Part shown: positions 1 through 8,244 of the stretch, piece by piece | Layout of the letters: each line of letters begins with the position of its first letter | Numbering within the stretch: the stretch's first letter is position 1 | Assembly (NCBI GenBank): GCA_031549525.1 | Contig: JAVBPQ010000023.1 | Location: forward strand, 1-64,000 | Origin: WQUF01 sp031549525 | Lineage (GTDB): Bacteria; Bacillota; Clostridia; Clostridiales; Clostridiaceae | Length of the DNA: 64,000 nt | Direction of reading: 5' to 3' | Program-made: the position numbers and the translations under genes | Notes under the pieces: generated by a model | Databases searched by the model: none | What the model was told of the DNA's origin: nothing | The model's input: only the letters and a program-made list of their open reading frames with translations

Positions 1-1371
1 CTCTATATGAGAACTTTCGCATACAAATTTTACCATACTATAGAAACACTACACCCCTAAGCAACCTTCATAATTTTAAAAATAGTTTCAATAGGAAGAC
101 CATTTTTAGCATAATCATAAATCATTTGAATATGATCTTTCTTAATATTGTTCCTAGAAACATTTAATCCTTTTGAAAATGAATTATTTGAACCTTCTAA
201 AGTTACACAATAAGTGTAACTAAGGCAAATCAATAAAAGTATTCTATCAATAGCCTTTTTAGATCTTACTTGATAACTGTTAAGTCCAAGGTTTCCTTTT
301 GTTTGTTTGAAAAATATTTCTATTGGCCATCTTTTGCTATAATACTCAAGAATTGTCTTAGTATCAAGTTCAGTATCAGTGCATAGAAATGCATGCAATG
401 CACCATTAACTTTAAATTGATCTTCTTTGTAGCACAATAAAACTACTGCATTATCTATCCCATTTAATTTTCCTTCATATCGATAGACTAAGTATTTAGA
501 TTTGTTTACTGTAACCAAGCAACAATCTTCTTCTTTTATATACTTAGCAAAATCTTTTATTTGGATACCAATACCTTTTGGATAGATAACTCTGTTAGTT
601 TTTAATGCACCAATTAAGTGATAACCTTTTTCAAAGTGAGCATTTATTACTTTTTTATTTGTAAACCATGAATCACAAAGACCATAACCAATGGTTTTAG
701 GTTTAGGAAGTTCCTTTACTACATCACATAACATTTGTATTTTACTTCTTTTACCTTTTTCATAACGCTCAACTGAATAAGGTAAAACCATGCCTTTGCA
801 TGAAAGTACTGTAGTAAATAATTGATGTCCAAAAACTTTTTTACGATCTAAGTGTGAATAATGAAAGTCTGCTTGCTGAATTGTATTTTTAGCCTGTGAC
901 GAAGGCTTAGTTTTTTCAGCAATAGTATCATCATAAATGACAAAAACAGGTTCACTAGATGAGGAATTATTATAAATCAAATCTATTTGAAACTTTTTAA
1001 GAGCTTTCCAAGCAACTTCAGTTTTAAAAACACTTTCACTAAGGAATTTGCCATAAGTAGTTCTATGGCAATTAGCAAGACTCAACCCTACTATATCAGT
1101 AACAGTTCCATTGTAACCCTTACAAACAGAAGCATTAATAAACTGTTCTATATGTTTTAAAACAGGTTTGGAAAAATAAAGAAAGAAACTAAGTTTTAAA
1201 AAAAATTGATTAATTGGTGTTTTATTTGTTAAAATACTTTTATAAGACATATTATCACTCCTGTTGTTTGGGGTTTGCATATTATTTTAACAACAAAGGG
1301 GGATCTTTGTCTTTAATTTTTTTTGTTTTTTTCTCTGTAAATTTTTAGGTGGTGAATCTTCTCATATAGAG
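1..1371 (-). mobile_element. Insertion sequence with IS4/IS701-type DDE transposase
   Basis: The element is bounded by a perfect 13-bp terminal inverted repeat, CTCTATATGAGAA at 1-13 and its reverse complement at 1359-1371; a few further positions also match inward. It holds one transposase gene on the minus strand. The left repeat begins exactly at base 1, so the left flank and any target-site duplication cannot be seen. The right end lies only a few bases beyond the terminator of the histidine kinase operon, so the insertion probably did not interrupt a gene on that side. Family assignment rests on the YREK-type signature of the transposase and is not resolved between IS4 and IS701-like groups. 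Confidence 0.85.
57..1250 (-). CDS. DDE transposase (IS4/IS701-like)
   Basis: This transposase of about 397 residues catalyses cut-and-paste movement of the surrounding IS. The acidic residues are visible in IYDDT (first Asp) and GLCDSWFT (second Asp). The C-terminal signature YYSKRWPIEIFFKQTK fits Y-x2-R-x3-E-x6-K, the YREK motif of IS4-type enzymes, and supplies the catalytic Glu. A longer frame reaches 1280, but the ATG at 1250 has a well placed AGGAGTG about 6 bases upstream, so I chose it. The gene looks intact, with no internal stop, and ends in TAG close to the left inverted repeat. It is the only gene in the element. Confidence 0.85.
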   Translation of the reverse strand: MSYKSILTNKTPINQFFLKLSFFLYFSKPVLKHIEQFINASVCKGYNGTVTDIVGLSLANCHRTTYGKFLSESVFKTEVAWKALKKFQIDLIYNNSSSSEPVFVIYDDTIAEKTKPSSQAKNTIQQADFHYSHLDRKKVFGHQLFTTVLSCKGMVLPYSVERYEKGKRSKIQMLCDVVKELPKPKTIGYGLCDSWFTNKKVINAHFEKGYHLIGALKTNRVIYPKGIGIQIKDFAKYIKEEDCCLVTVNKSKYLVYRYEGKLNGIDNAVVLLCYKEDQFKVNGALHAFLCTDTELDTKTILEYYSKRWPIEIFFKQTKGNLGLNSYQVRSKKAIDRILLLICLSYTYCVTLEGSNNSFSKGLNVSRNNIKKDHIQMIYDYAKNGLPIETIFKIMKVA

Positions 1372-1376
1372 ATTAT

Positions 1377-1410
1377 AAAAAAAGATATCAGCTAATATAA
1401 GCTAATATCT
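1377..1410 (-). terminator. Rho-independent terminator of the kinase/ABC operon
   Basis: The arms 1383-1393 and 1400-1410 pair over 11 bp with one mismatch around a 6-base loop. On the minus strand the hairpin is followed by a run of seven T. It sits immediately after the histidine kinase stop and just outside the IS end at 1371. Confidence 0.75.
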
Positions 1411-1418
1411 CTAAAGTT

Positions 1419-2366
1419 TTACTGAAATTTTTTAATTTTAAAAATAAATTGTAATATATTTTTATTATATTCTACTGATAAATTTGCATCCATTTTTATA
1501 GAGAGTTCTCTTGCGATATATAATCCAATCCCTGTGCTTTTATATGTTCTTGATCTATCAACAGTATAAAATTTATCAAACAACCTTAAAATATCTTCAT
1601 CAGAAATATTTTCAGCATAATTTGAAAATGTTAAAGTTACAAAATCATCAACATTGCTTACTTCTATTTTAAAATCACCTAAACTATACTTTGATGCATT
1701 TTGAAGAAGATTCATAATTATTCTTCTAATTTCATATTTTCCAGTTTTTATAAAAATGTCTTCTTCTGGCAATAAAATTTCTGTTTTTATTTTCTTTATC
1801 TCAAATTCTGTTTTAAAGCCTTTTAATAAATCATTTAATTCACTGATTAAATTTATTTTTTCGAATATTATCTCATATTTTCCAATCTCTAACTTTGAGA
1901 GTAAGAATAAATCATCTGTAAGCTTTTTTAGTAACTTTGACTGGACAAAGATTATAAGTATTTTTTCTATCTCTTTATCAGACATATTCTTAGAATTTTG
2001 CATCTGTTGTGCATATCCATGTATAAGAGTTAATGGAGTCCGTAAATCATGAGTAATACTTGCCATCTCTTCTCTTAATATTTCTTCTATGCGAATATTT
2101 TCAATCCTATCAATGCGAAAGGCTTCTAATGCACTATTTATAGCATTTGTAATAGATGCTATGGGTCTAATGTTATAATTAAGTTTTAATAATGAATTTC
2201 CAGTTATATCTATTTTGTCAAGCTCAGTTGATAATCTCATTAATTCCTTTCTTATAGAATAAATCTTCCATAAAATATATATTAAAATAATAATAAATAA
2301 AATTATAATAAAAATATGAAAATTTTGAATTGCTTCTGTTTTGGAAAATGCATCTTTATATTTCAT
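1419..2366 (-). CDS. Sensor histidine kinase of a peptide-antibiotic immunity module
   Basis: This 315-residue kinase is the sensor partner of the response regulator at the head of the operon. One hydrophobic membrane segment lies at about residues 17-34 with no sizeable extracellular domain, so any sensing is probably within the membrane or via the ABC permeases. The dimerisation/phosphoacceptor motif is HDLRTPLTLIHGYAQ. The ATPase domain shows an N-box (NLLQNASKYS) and a G-box (KSTGIGLYIARE). Its ATG overlaps the permease stop as ATGA at 2363-2366, implying translational coupling. The layout (regulator, two permeases, ATPase, kinase) resembles lantibiotic immunity operons such as the Cpr type in clostridia. 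The ligand is unknown. Confidence 0.85.
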   Translation of the reverse strand: MKYKDAFSKTEAIQNFHIFIIILFIIILIYILWKIYSIRKELMRLSTELDKIDITGNSLLKLNYNIRPIASITNAINSALEAFRIDRIENIRIEEILREEMASITHDLRTPLTLIHGYAQQMQNSKNMSDKEIEKILIIFVQSKLLKKLTDDLFLLSKLEIGKYEIIFEKINLISELNDLLKGFKTEFEIKKIKTEILLPEEDIFIKTGKYEIRRIIMNLLQNASKYSLGDFKIEVSNVDDFVTLTFSNYAENISDEDILRLFDKFYTVDRSRTYKSTGIGLYIARELSIKMDANLSVEYNKNILQFIFKIKKFQ

Positions 2367-3088
2367 TGAAAATCCTTCATTCTAAATATAAAATATCCTG
2401 TTAAAACTGTAATAGTAAAAACTAGCAGGCAAACAAAAAATAAATTTAATATACTTTCTTTTGTAAAGGGATTTATAAAAACAGAAGCATATAAGTAATT
2501 AGGGAAAAAATTCATAATATTTTTAGAAACACCCATATGATTTAGAAATGTTTCAACAGTACTTATTATTGCAAAGATTCCACCACTAAATACAATAGTC
2601 TTTGAAAAGCTGAAAGTTATAATGTTTATTAAAATGCAAATTCCTAGAAACATAAACATATACAAACAGTCACATACAACTATTAATAATTGAATAAAAA
2701 TACTATAATCTGAAAAATCAGTTTGAATTATATAATATGTAAGTCTTGAAATAAAATATGATGTAATTTGAAACACCACTACAGCAACCATTAGAGTGAT
2801 AACTTTACCAAAATAAATTTGCCATATGTATTTTCCTGTAGATATGGTATTATTAATTACTCTGTTTTTAATGTCGTTTGTAAATATGCTATTAACTATT
2901 ACACAAGAAACAGCAAAATATTTTAAACTTATTATATTTTTTGCTAAAAGCCTTATCTGATCTTGTTGATTATAATTTATATAATTTAATTTACCAAAAA
3001 GATAAAACAAAAAAGAAAATATTATTAATCCCCAAAACATCTGATTATTTTTAAACATCTTTATATCAGCTTGCAATAAATTAAACAT
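2363..3088 (-). CDS. ABC-2 type permease, lantibiotic-immunity-like (copy 1)
   Basis: This 241-residue integral membrane protein has about six hydrophobic segments spread over its length. It starts MFNLLQADIKMFKNNQ, the amphipathic N-terminus typical of MutE/EpiE/NukE-type immunity permeases. It is a clear paralogue of the gene at 4121-4867, sharing FNLLQA, MFKNNQ, FWGL and the C-terminal SVFxNPFTKESIL. It overlaps the ATPase gene by 8 bp upstream and the kinase by 4 bp downstream. It probably forms one half of the membrane channel that expels a membrane-active peptide. Unlike the paralogue it has a normal ATG start. Confidence 0.8.
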   Translation of the reverse strand: MFNLLQADIKMFKNNQMFWGLIIFSFLFYLFGKLNYINYNQQDQIRLLAKNIISLKYFAVSCVIVNSIFTNDIKNRVINNTISTGKYIWQIYFGKVITLMVAVVVFQITSYFISRLTYYIIQTDFSDYSIFIQLLIVVCDCLYMFMFLGICILINIITFSFSKTIVFSGGIFAIISTVETFLNHMGVSKNIMNFFPNYLYASVFINPFTKESILNLFFVCLLVFTITVLTGYFIFRMKDFQ

Positions 3089-3944
3089 TTTCCCTAACTC
3101 CTATTCCTTGCCCCATGAGTTTAGCTAGAAACCTTTCTATATCATCGCCTTCTAAACGTATATTATCATATAAAACTTTACATTCATTAAACGTAGCTTG
3201 TACCAATTCACGACTGTCTAAAAAATCATAAAGATAAATATGATTATCAGGATAAATCTTATATTTGTCAGTTTTTAATTTTTCTTCAATAACTATAGCA
3301 GCTTTTGCTGTATCCTTTACTTTTATTACAAAATGATCGTTGCGCATTTTATCAATTTCAGAGGGGGTTAATTGATAAATTAACCTTCCGCTATGCATAA
3401 CACCATAATGAGTTGCAATAGGGGAGAGCAAGGATAACACATGATTAGATGATATTAACATGGTTACATTTCTTTCTTTATTAAGATTCTTTAAAGTCTC
3501 CTGAAGTTCATAGATAGATTTTAAATCCAACCCATTTATAGGTTCATCTAAAACTAAAAATTCAGGATTGGTAAGCAGAGCAAGTGCAATTCCAAGCCTC
3601 TGCTTCATTCCTAATGAAAAATTCTTTACCTTTTTGTTATCCTTATAATCTATATTAACTAATGATAAAACGTTCTTAATGCAATTTTTATCTGGTACTC
3701 CAGTGACAAGTCTGTGATATTCAAGATTATCTTTTGCTGATAAATTAGGGTGGAGAGCTGGTTCTTCTATTAAAGCTCCCATTCTTATTCTAGATGATAC
3801 AAGATTATTTTTGTCAGAATACCCAAACAACTCAAGCTTTCCTTCTGAAATTTTTGCTAAACCTGTTATCATACGCATTAGTGTTGTTTTACCTGAGCCA
3901 TTTTCGCCCACAAGACCATAAATAGCTCTTTTTTTTATTGTCAT
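3081..3944 (-). CDS. ABC transporter ATPase, probably frameshifted at its N-terminus
   Basis: This protein should power the two adjacent permeases. The nucleotide-binding domain shows Walker A GENGSGKT, Q-loop region, signature SLGMKQR, Walker B FLVLDEP and a switch histidine in SSNH; a C-terminal extension follows. The listed ATG begins at MTIKKRAIYGL, only about 13 residues before Walker A, and has no good ribosome site. In-frame sequence upstream to 4019 encodes the usual first strand and A-loop (KTVGLSKRYKDKY), but it has no start codon. An ATG at 4018 with a good AAAGGTGGTG site is out of frame by one base. A single G lost from the run at 4013-4016 would explain this. The gene may therefore be broken or phase-variable, or a sequencing error may be present. 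Confidence 0.75.
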   Translation of the reverse strand: MTIKKRAIYGLVGENGSGKTTLMRMITGLAKISEGKLELFGYSDKNNLVSSRIRMGALIEEPALHPNLSAKDNLEYHRLVTGVPDKNCIKNVLSLVNIDYKDNKKVKNFSLGMKQRLGIALALLTNPEFLVLDEPINGLDLKSIYELQETLKNLNKERNVTMLISSNHVLSLLSPIATHYGVMHSGRLIYQLTPSEIDKMRNDHFVIKVKDTAKAAIVIEEKLKTDKYKIYPDNHIYLYDFLDSRELVQATFNECKVLYDNIRLEGDDIERFLAKLMGQGIGVRENV

Positions 3945-4120
3945 GTCAACATTAAAAACAACATATTTATCTTTATATCGTTTAGATAATCCTACTGTTT
4001 TTAGTATTTCCTCCCCATATTATCACCACCTTTAAAGATTATATTAATTATAATAATACGTTTAACAAAAATCTTGAAGAAATCATAAAGATTATAAAAC
4101 GTGAAAATTAAATTAACATT

Positions 4121-4867
4121 TTATCTAAAATCCCTTATCTTAAATATCAGATACCCTAATAAAGATGTAATTATAAATACAAGTATACTAACATAAATCA
4201 ATCTTAATATGCTTTCTTTTGTAAAGGGGTTTACAAAAACAGAAATATACAAATGGTTTGGTAAAAATTTAATAACATTTTTAAAAATATCTGTATTGTT
4301 TGGTATTGCTTCAATGATACTTATTATTGCAAAAATTACACAACTTAACACTATAGTTGCTATAAAGTTATAGGTTATAACATTTATCAATATGCAAACT
4401 CCGAGAATCATAATTGCATATAGGCAATCGCATAATGTAAGTAATAACTGAACATAAAGCCCATCCTCTGAAAAATCAGATTGAGATACATAATATGTAA
4501 ATCTTGAAATAATTTGAGTTATAACTTGAAATACTATAACAGCAATTAATAAGATAATGACTTTGCTAAAATAGATCTGCCATTTATGTTTTCCTGTAAT
4601 TATGATGTTATTTATTGTCCTATTTTTAATATCTTTAGTAAATATACTTAAAACTATAATAGACATAGCAACACTATAGGTAAAACTAATTATGCTCTGT
4701 GCTAATGGTTTTATTTCATCATGTTGATTGTAATATATATTGTTATATCTGCCAAAAACGTAAATTAAGAAAAGAAATATAACTAATCCCCAAAATATTT
4801 GATTATTTTTGAACATTTTAAGTTCAGCTTGCAATAAATTAAATATTTTAATACCTCCATCATACAA
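4121..4867 (-). CDS. ABC-2 type permease, lantibiotic-immunity-like (copy 2, start unclear)
   Basis: This is a paralogue of the 2363-3088 permease along its whole length, with about six membrane segments. The open frame can be extended to a TTG at 4867, but that codon has no Shine-Dalgarno. A strong GGAGGT sits inside the frame, six bases before an ATA codon that aligns with the ATG of copy 1 (ATA-TTT-AAT against ATG-TTT-AAT). The ancestral start was therefore probably ATG and is now ATA, which would reduce or abolish translation. The gene lies 14 bp after the response regulator stop. The pair of permeases most likely arose by duplication and works as a heterodimer. Confidence 0.75.
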   Translation of the reverse strand: MYDGGIKIFNLLQAELKMFKNNQIFWGLVIFLFLIYVFGRYNNIYYNQHDEIKPLAQSIISFTYSVAMSIIVLSIFTKDIKNRTINNIIITGKHKWQIYFSKVIILLIAVIVFQVITQIISRFTYYVSQSDFSEDGLYVQLLLTLCDCLYAIMILGVCILINVITYNFIATIVLSCVIFAIISIIEAIPNNTDIFKNVIKFLPNHLYISVFVNPFTKESILRLIYVSILVFIITSLLGYLIFKIRDFR

Positions 4868-4881
4868 ATTTTTTATGTCTA

Positions 4882-5577
4882 TTATAAAATCATAGAAAAA
4901 CCTTTACCATGATGTGTTTTAATATATTTTTTTTCTTTATGAGCATCTTTTAATTTTTTGCGTAAATTGCTTATATGAACGCTTAGAGTGTTATCAATTA
5001 TATTTTCACTGTTTTCATTCCATATCTTATTTAGAATTTCATAATGATCGTATATCTTTCTAGGATTTTTCATCAAGATGCTGAGTATTTTAAATTCAAT
5101 ATTTGTTAAATTTAAAATAGATCCATTGCATAATACCTCTTTTGTATCTTCGTTCAATAAAAGATCACTGACTTGTAAGATAGCTTTTTGATCTCTTGAT
5201 AATTTTTTTGAATTCCTAAGTTGTGCACAAACTCTTGCTAAAAGCTCGTCCCAATCAAAAGGTTTTGAAATGTAATCATCTGCTCCCATAGTCATGGTAT
5301 TGACTAAAGTTGGTATCCTTTCTTTGCCAGACAGTATTATTATGGGAGTATTCATATTTATATTATTAAATTTTATTTTTTTTAAAAACTCTTCCCCACT
5401 TATTTTTGGAAGCATGAGGTCGAGTAAAATTATATCATATTTCTTTTTTTGGGTTTCTATCAATCCATCAAGTCCTGTATATGCTGTATCAACATGATAA
5501 CCTATATCAATAAAAAAATCACATATCATCTTATTTATCTCTTCATCATCTTCAATGACTAAAATTTTTACGTCCAT
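4882..5577 (-). CDS. OmpR-family response regulator
   Basis: This 231-residue regulator is the first gene of the immunity-like operon. The receiver domain has the acidic pair EDD at about residues 9-11, the phosphoacceptor Asp in LLDLMLPK near residue 53 and the conserved Lys in YISKPFDW. The C-terminal winged helix is of the OmpR/PhoB type (LTNIEFKILSILMKNP, HISNLRKKL, HGKGF). A GTG at 5592 is also open, but the ATG at 5577 follows AAGGTGG at a workable distance and gives the canonical N-terminus MDVKILVIEDD. It probably controls its own operon in response to the kinase at 1419-2366. Confidence 0.88.
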   Translation of the reverse strand: MDVKILVIEDDEEINKMICDFFIDIGYHVDTAYTGLDGLIETQKKKYDIILLDLMLPKISGEEFLKKIKFNNINMNTPIIILSGKERIPTLVNTMTMGADDYISKPFDWDELLARVCAQLRNSKKLSRDQKAILQVSDLLLNEDTKEVLCNGSILNLTNIEFKILSILMKNPRKIYDHYEILNKIWNENSENIIDNTLSVHISNLRKKLKDAHKEKKYIKTHHGKGFSMIL

Positions 5578-5616
5578 TAATAAGTTTCCCACCTTAAAAA
5601 GTAAATTTATATATCT

Positions 5617-5645
5617 ATTATGCTAAATTCTAACATATAATTCAA
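5617..5645 (-). promoter_or_regulatory. Probable sigma-A promoter of the immunity-like operon
   Basis: On the minus strand TTGAAT (5640-5645) is followed after 17 bp by CATAAT (5617-5622). It lies 40 bases before the regulator start, in the divergent spacer shared with the YaiI gene. Confidence 0.5.
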
Positions 5646-5760
5646 GTATTTATCATTTGATAGTCATAAAAATAAATATATGGTTTTCATATAAAAATTT
5701 CAAGTACTTACCTTTTATAAATTTTAAAATTTAGTATAATATAAGCGAAGAGGTGATATT

Positions 5761-6201
5761 TTGAAAATTGTAGTGGATGCAGATGCATGTCCAGTAAAAG
5801 ATATAATTGAGAGTGTTGCAAAAAAATATTCTTTGGAAGTTATAATGGTGATCGATACAAGCCATGTACTTTGTTCATATTATTCTAAAGTTATAACAGT
5901 AGATAAAGGAAGGGATAGCGCTGATATTGTGGTCATAAATATGACTAGTCCTTCTGATATAGTGGTTACTCAAGATTTTGGAGTTGCAGCTATGGCTATT
6001 GGAAAAGGTGCTCATGCTATAAGTCAGAATGGCATGCTGTATACAAATCAAAATATGGATAAACTTTTGTTTGAAAGATATCTTTCTAAAAAAGAGAGGA
6101 AAAATAGAAATAGAACTGGGCATATACGAAAAAGAACAATAGAAGATGATTCTAAGTTTAAGGAAAACTTTGAAAAGCTCTGCAATAGATTGACACCTTA
6201 G
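5761..6201 (+). CDS. YaiI/YqxD family protein (DUF188, UPF0178)
   Basis: This 146-residue cytosolic protein begins MKIVVDADACPVKDII, the hallmark of the DUF188/UPF0178 family, whose fold is related to PIN/NYN-type nucleases. The conserved aspartates near the N-terminus and the later TQDFGVAA motif are present. The biochemical function is not established. The start is TTG at 5761, supported by AGAGGTGATATT just upstream, and a TATAAT lies at 5735-5740. It stands alone, divergent from the immunity-like operon, and its last codons form part of its own terminator hairpin. Confidence 0.85.
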   Translation: MKIVVDADACPVKDIIESVAKKYSLEVIMVIDTSHVLCSYYSKVITVDKGRDSADIVVINMTSPSDIVVTQDFGVAAMAIGKGAHAISQNGMLYTNQNMDKLLFERYLSKKERKNRNRTGHIRKRTIEDDSKFKENFEKLCNRLTP

Positions 6202-6224
6202 GCTTTCAAAGTTTTCCTTTTTTT
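6160..6224 (+). terminator. Terminator of the YaiI gene, overlapping its coding end
   Basis: The left arm (6160-6178) lies inside the end of the gene and the right arm (6202-6219) follows the stop. They form a roughly 18-bp stem with one bulge and end in a T-run. Confidence 0.75.
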
Positions 6225-6249
6225 AGACTATAATGCTATTAGACTAGAT

Positions 6250-7482
6250 TTATTTGTCTAATGATCCTATTATATTTTTAACACCATCTATAAACCTATT
6301 TACTTCATCTATGGTGTTATATGGGGCAAGTCCTGCCCGTATAAATGATCCGTTTTCTAATATGCCAAGTCTTTTAGCTAAAGTCATGGCATAAAAATGT
6401 CCCTCTGCAATAAAAATACTGTGCTCTTCACACATGCGCCTGCAAAAATCTTCTGGAGCTATGCCCCATACTCTAAAGGCAATAGTAGGAGTTTTCTTCA
6501 CATTATCCTCTGCTTGGTATAATGTTATTTTATCAATTTTTTTAAACTCTTCTCTTATAATATTAGAAAGTGCACTTTCATACTCTTCTATAACATCATA
6601 ACCGCTTTTTATCCTATCTGAAAGGGTATCTCCTTTTCCAAATGAAGCTATAAAATTTATTGCAGCAGTTATTGCAGGTATTCCTTCGTGATTTTGAGTG
6701 CCTGTTTCAATCTTATCTGGAATATAAGCTGGAGAAGGGGCTATTTTATATACATCTAAATTTTCAAACAAACCTTGTCTTATAACAGCCATGCCTATAT
6801 GAGGACCAAAGAATTTATAAGATGATGCAAATAATATATCAATGCCTTGTTCCTTCATGTCCACATAGAAATGTGGTGCTGCATGAACAGCATCTACTGA
6901 TACAATTGCTCCATACTTTTTAGCTTCCCTAGAAATAATTCTTATATCTGTGACTGTACCAATGCAGTTTGATGCTGCTCCAACGGCAATAAGCTTAGTT
7001 TTATCTGACAATAATGAAGGAAGTGAATTTAAATCTAAAGTAAGATTATTTATATCAAGGGGTATGTATTTTACTATAACTTCTCTTTCTTCTGCACAAA
7101 TCCTCCATGTATCTATATTAGAATGATGATCAAGTTCAGTTAATATTATTTCATCTCCCTTATTCCAGGTCTTTGAAATAGCTCTGCTCACTTGAAACAT
7201 CAAAGATGTAGCATTTGCTCCAAAGGCTACTTCACGAGGATTTGCATTAAAAAGGGCAGCTACAGCTTCTCTTGCTTCTAAAATTAATTTTTCAGTTTCA
7301 CGGCTTGATGGAAAGCTTCCATGCAAATTTGCACCGCCTAAAGTCATATAAGCACAAATAGCATCAATTGCTGATTGTACTGCCTGAGACCCTCCAGGAC
7401 CATCAAAATATACAACCTGCTTTCCATTATATTCTCTCTTTAGGGCAGGAAATTGTTTCCTTACTTCATCAATGGGATACAT
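6250..7482 (-). CDS. Class V aminotransferase, cysteine desulfurase-like (VC1184 type)
   Basis: This 410-residue PLP enzyme carries the YFDGPGGSQ N-terminal motif typical of the VC1184-type cysteine desulfurase-like subfamily. The PLP lysine is in SSYKFFGPHIG near residue 225, with the cofactor Asp/His motif SVDAVHAAPH before it and TGTQNHEG after it. The substrate is not known; desulfurase or lyase activity is inferred only from the family. The ATG has AGGAGGT nine bases upstream. The gene lies 24 bp after the recombinase gene at 7507-8121 on the same strand, so the two may be cotranscribed, although no functional link is evident. Confidence 0.85.
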   Translation of the reverse strand: MYPIDEVRKQFPALKREYNGKQVVYFDGPGGSQAVQSAIDAICAYMTLGGANLHGSFPSSRETEKLILEAREAVAALFNANPREVAFGANATSLMFQVSRAISKTWNKGDEIILTELDHHSNIDTWRICAEEREVIVKYIPLDINNLTLDLNSLPSLLSDKTKLIAVGAASNCIGTVTDIRIISREAKKYGAIVSVDAVHAAPHFYVDMKEQGIDILFASSYKFFGPHIGMAVIRQGLFENLDVYKIAPSPAYIPDKIETGTQNHEGIPAITAAINFIASFGKGDTLSDRIKSGYDVIEEYESALSNIIREEFKKIDKITLYQAEDNVKKTPTIAFRVWGIAPEDFCRRMCEEHSIFIAEGHFYAMTLAKRLGILENGSFIRAGLAPYNTIDEVNRFIDGVKNIIGSLDK

Positions 7483-7506
7483 ATAAACTATACCTCCTAA
7501 TTTTAC

Positions 7507-8121
7507 TTATTTTGAAAGACCTGGGCATACTTCTTTATCTTCCATGATTTTCTTTTTATATTTTTTTAATCCATAAATTTTGCATGAAAATTCATCTATT
7601 ATGCTGATTAAGTCGTGTACTAATTCATCATTTGGGGAAAGAGCTTCATTATTTACCACAATTATTTCCACTCCATTTGATTTTAAAAATCCTTCAAACC
7701 ATTCATAGCCAAATCTGATAAATCTATCTTTATTTGATACTATAATGGTTTTTATATGTCCTAGCATACAATCTTCCATTAACTTATTCCATTTTTTACG
7801 ATTATAATTAAGACCACTTCCTATATCTTCAAAAATCTCATCTACAATTAAACCTTTTGCATTTGCATATTGTTTTAAAAATTCCCCTTGGTTTTTTAGA
7901 TTATCTTTTTCACTTGTTGTATATACTCTCGTATAAATTATTGTTTTACCTTTTGTAGGGCTTCCTTCACCCATATAATCAACATATTGCTTGTGAGTAT
8001 AATATCGTCTGTCAGTTGGTGTCCTATATGCTTTTAGCTTACCTTCTCTATCCCACCTTTGAAGAGTAATAACTGAAACACCTAACATTTGAGCAAATTC
8101 CTTTGGTTTATAATTACTCAT
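7507..8121 (-). CDS. IS607-family serine recombinase (TnpA) with altered catalytic serine
   Basis: This 204-residue protein has an N-terminal MerR-type helix-turn-helix (FAQMLGVSVITLQRWDREGK) with the RTPTDRRYYT wing, followed by a small serine-recombinase domain. Conserved motifs SNKDRFIRFG and the C-terminal FSCKIYG helix are present. The catalytic motif, normally YxRVS, reads YTRVYTTSEKDN: the nucleophilic serine position is Tyr, encoded TAT, one base from TCT. The other active-site arginines remain. No tnpB accompanies it, so this is a solitary transposase or a domesticated DNA-binding protein. ATG at 8121 is preferred over the TTG three bases earlier; AGGAGGG lies upstream. Confidence 0.85.
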   Translation of the reverse strand: MSNYKPKEFAQMLGVSVITLQRWDREGKLKAYRTPTDRRYYTHKQYVDYMGEGSPTKGKTIIYTRVYTTSEKDNLKNQGEFLKQYANAKGLIVDEIFEDIGSGLNYNRKKWNKLMEDCMLGHIKTIIVSNKDRFIRFGYEWFEGFLKSNGVEIIVVNNEALSPNDELVHDLISIIDEFSCKIYGLKKYKKKIMEDKEVCPGLSK

Positions 8122-8206
8122 CAAGATCCCTCCTCATAAGAATATTATATCATATTTAAATATGTTTATATATATTTAAATTAATTATCTATCATAATTA
8201 ATGCAA

Positions 8207-8244
8207 AATTTAAGAGTCAGGCTTAAAAATCTGACTCTTAAAAT
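8207..8244 (-). terminator. Terminator of leuS
   Basis: TTAAGAGTCAG and CTGACTCTTAA form an 11-bp perfect stem around a 10-base loop directly after the leuS stop. A short AAATTTT tail follows on the minus strand. Confidence 0.65.

Noticed and set aside
4019..4120. Remains of a second ABC ATPase between the two permeases
   Set aside because: The stretch is about 100 bases with stops and no ATPase motif; it looks like an ordinary spacer with the ribosome site of the following gene.
4828..4860. ATG at 4860 as start of the second permease
   Set aside because: It reads in another frame and stops after about 25 codons.
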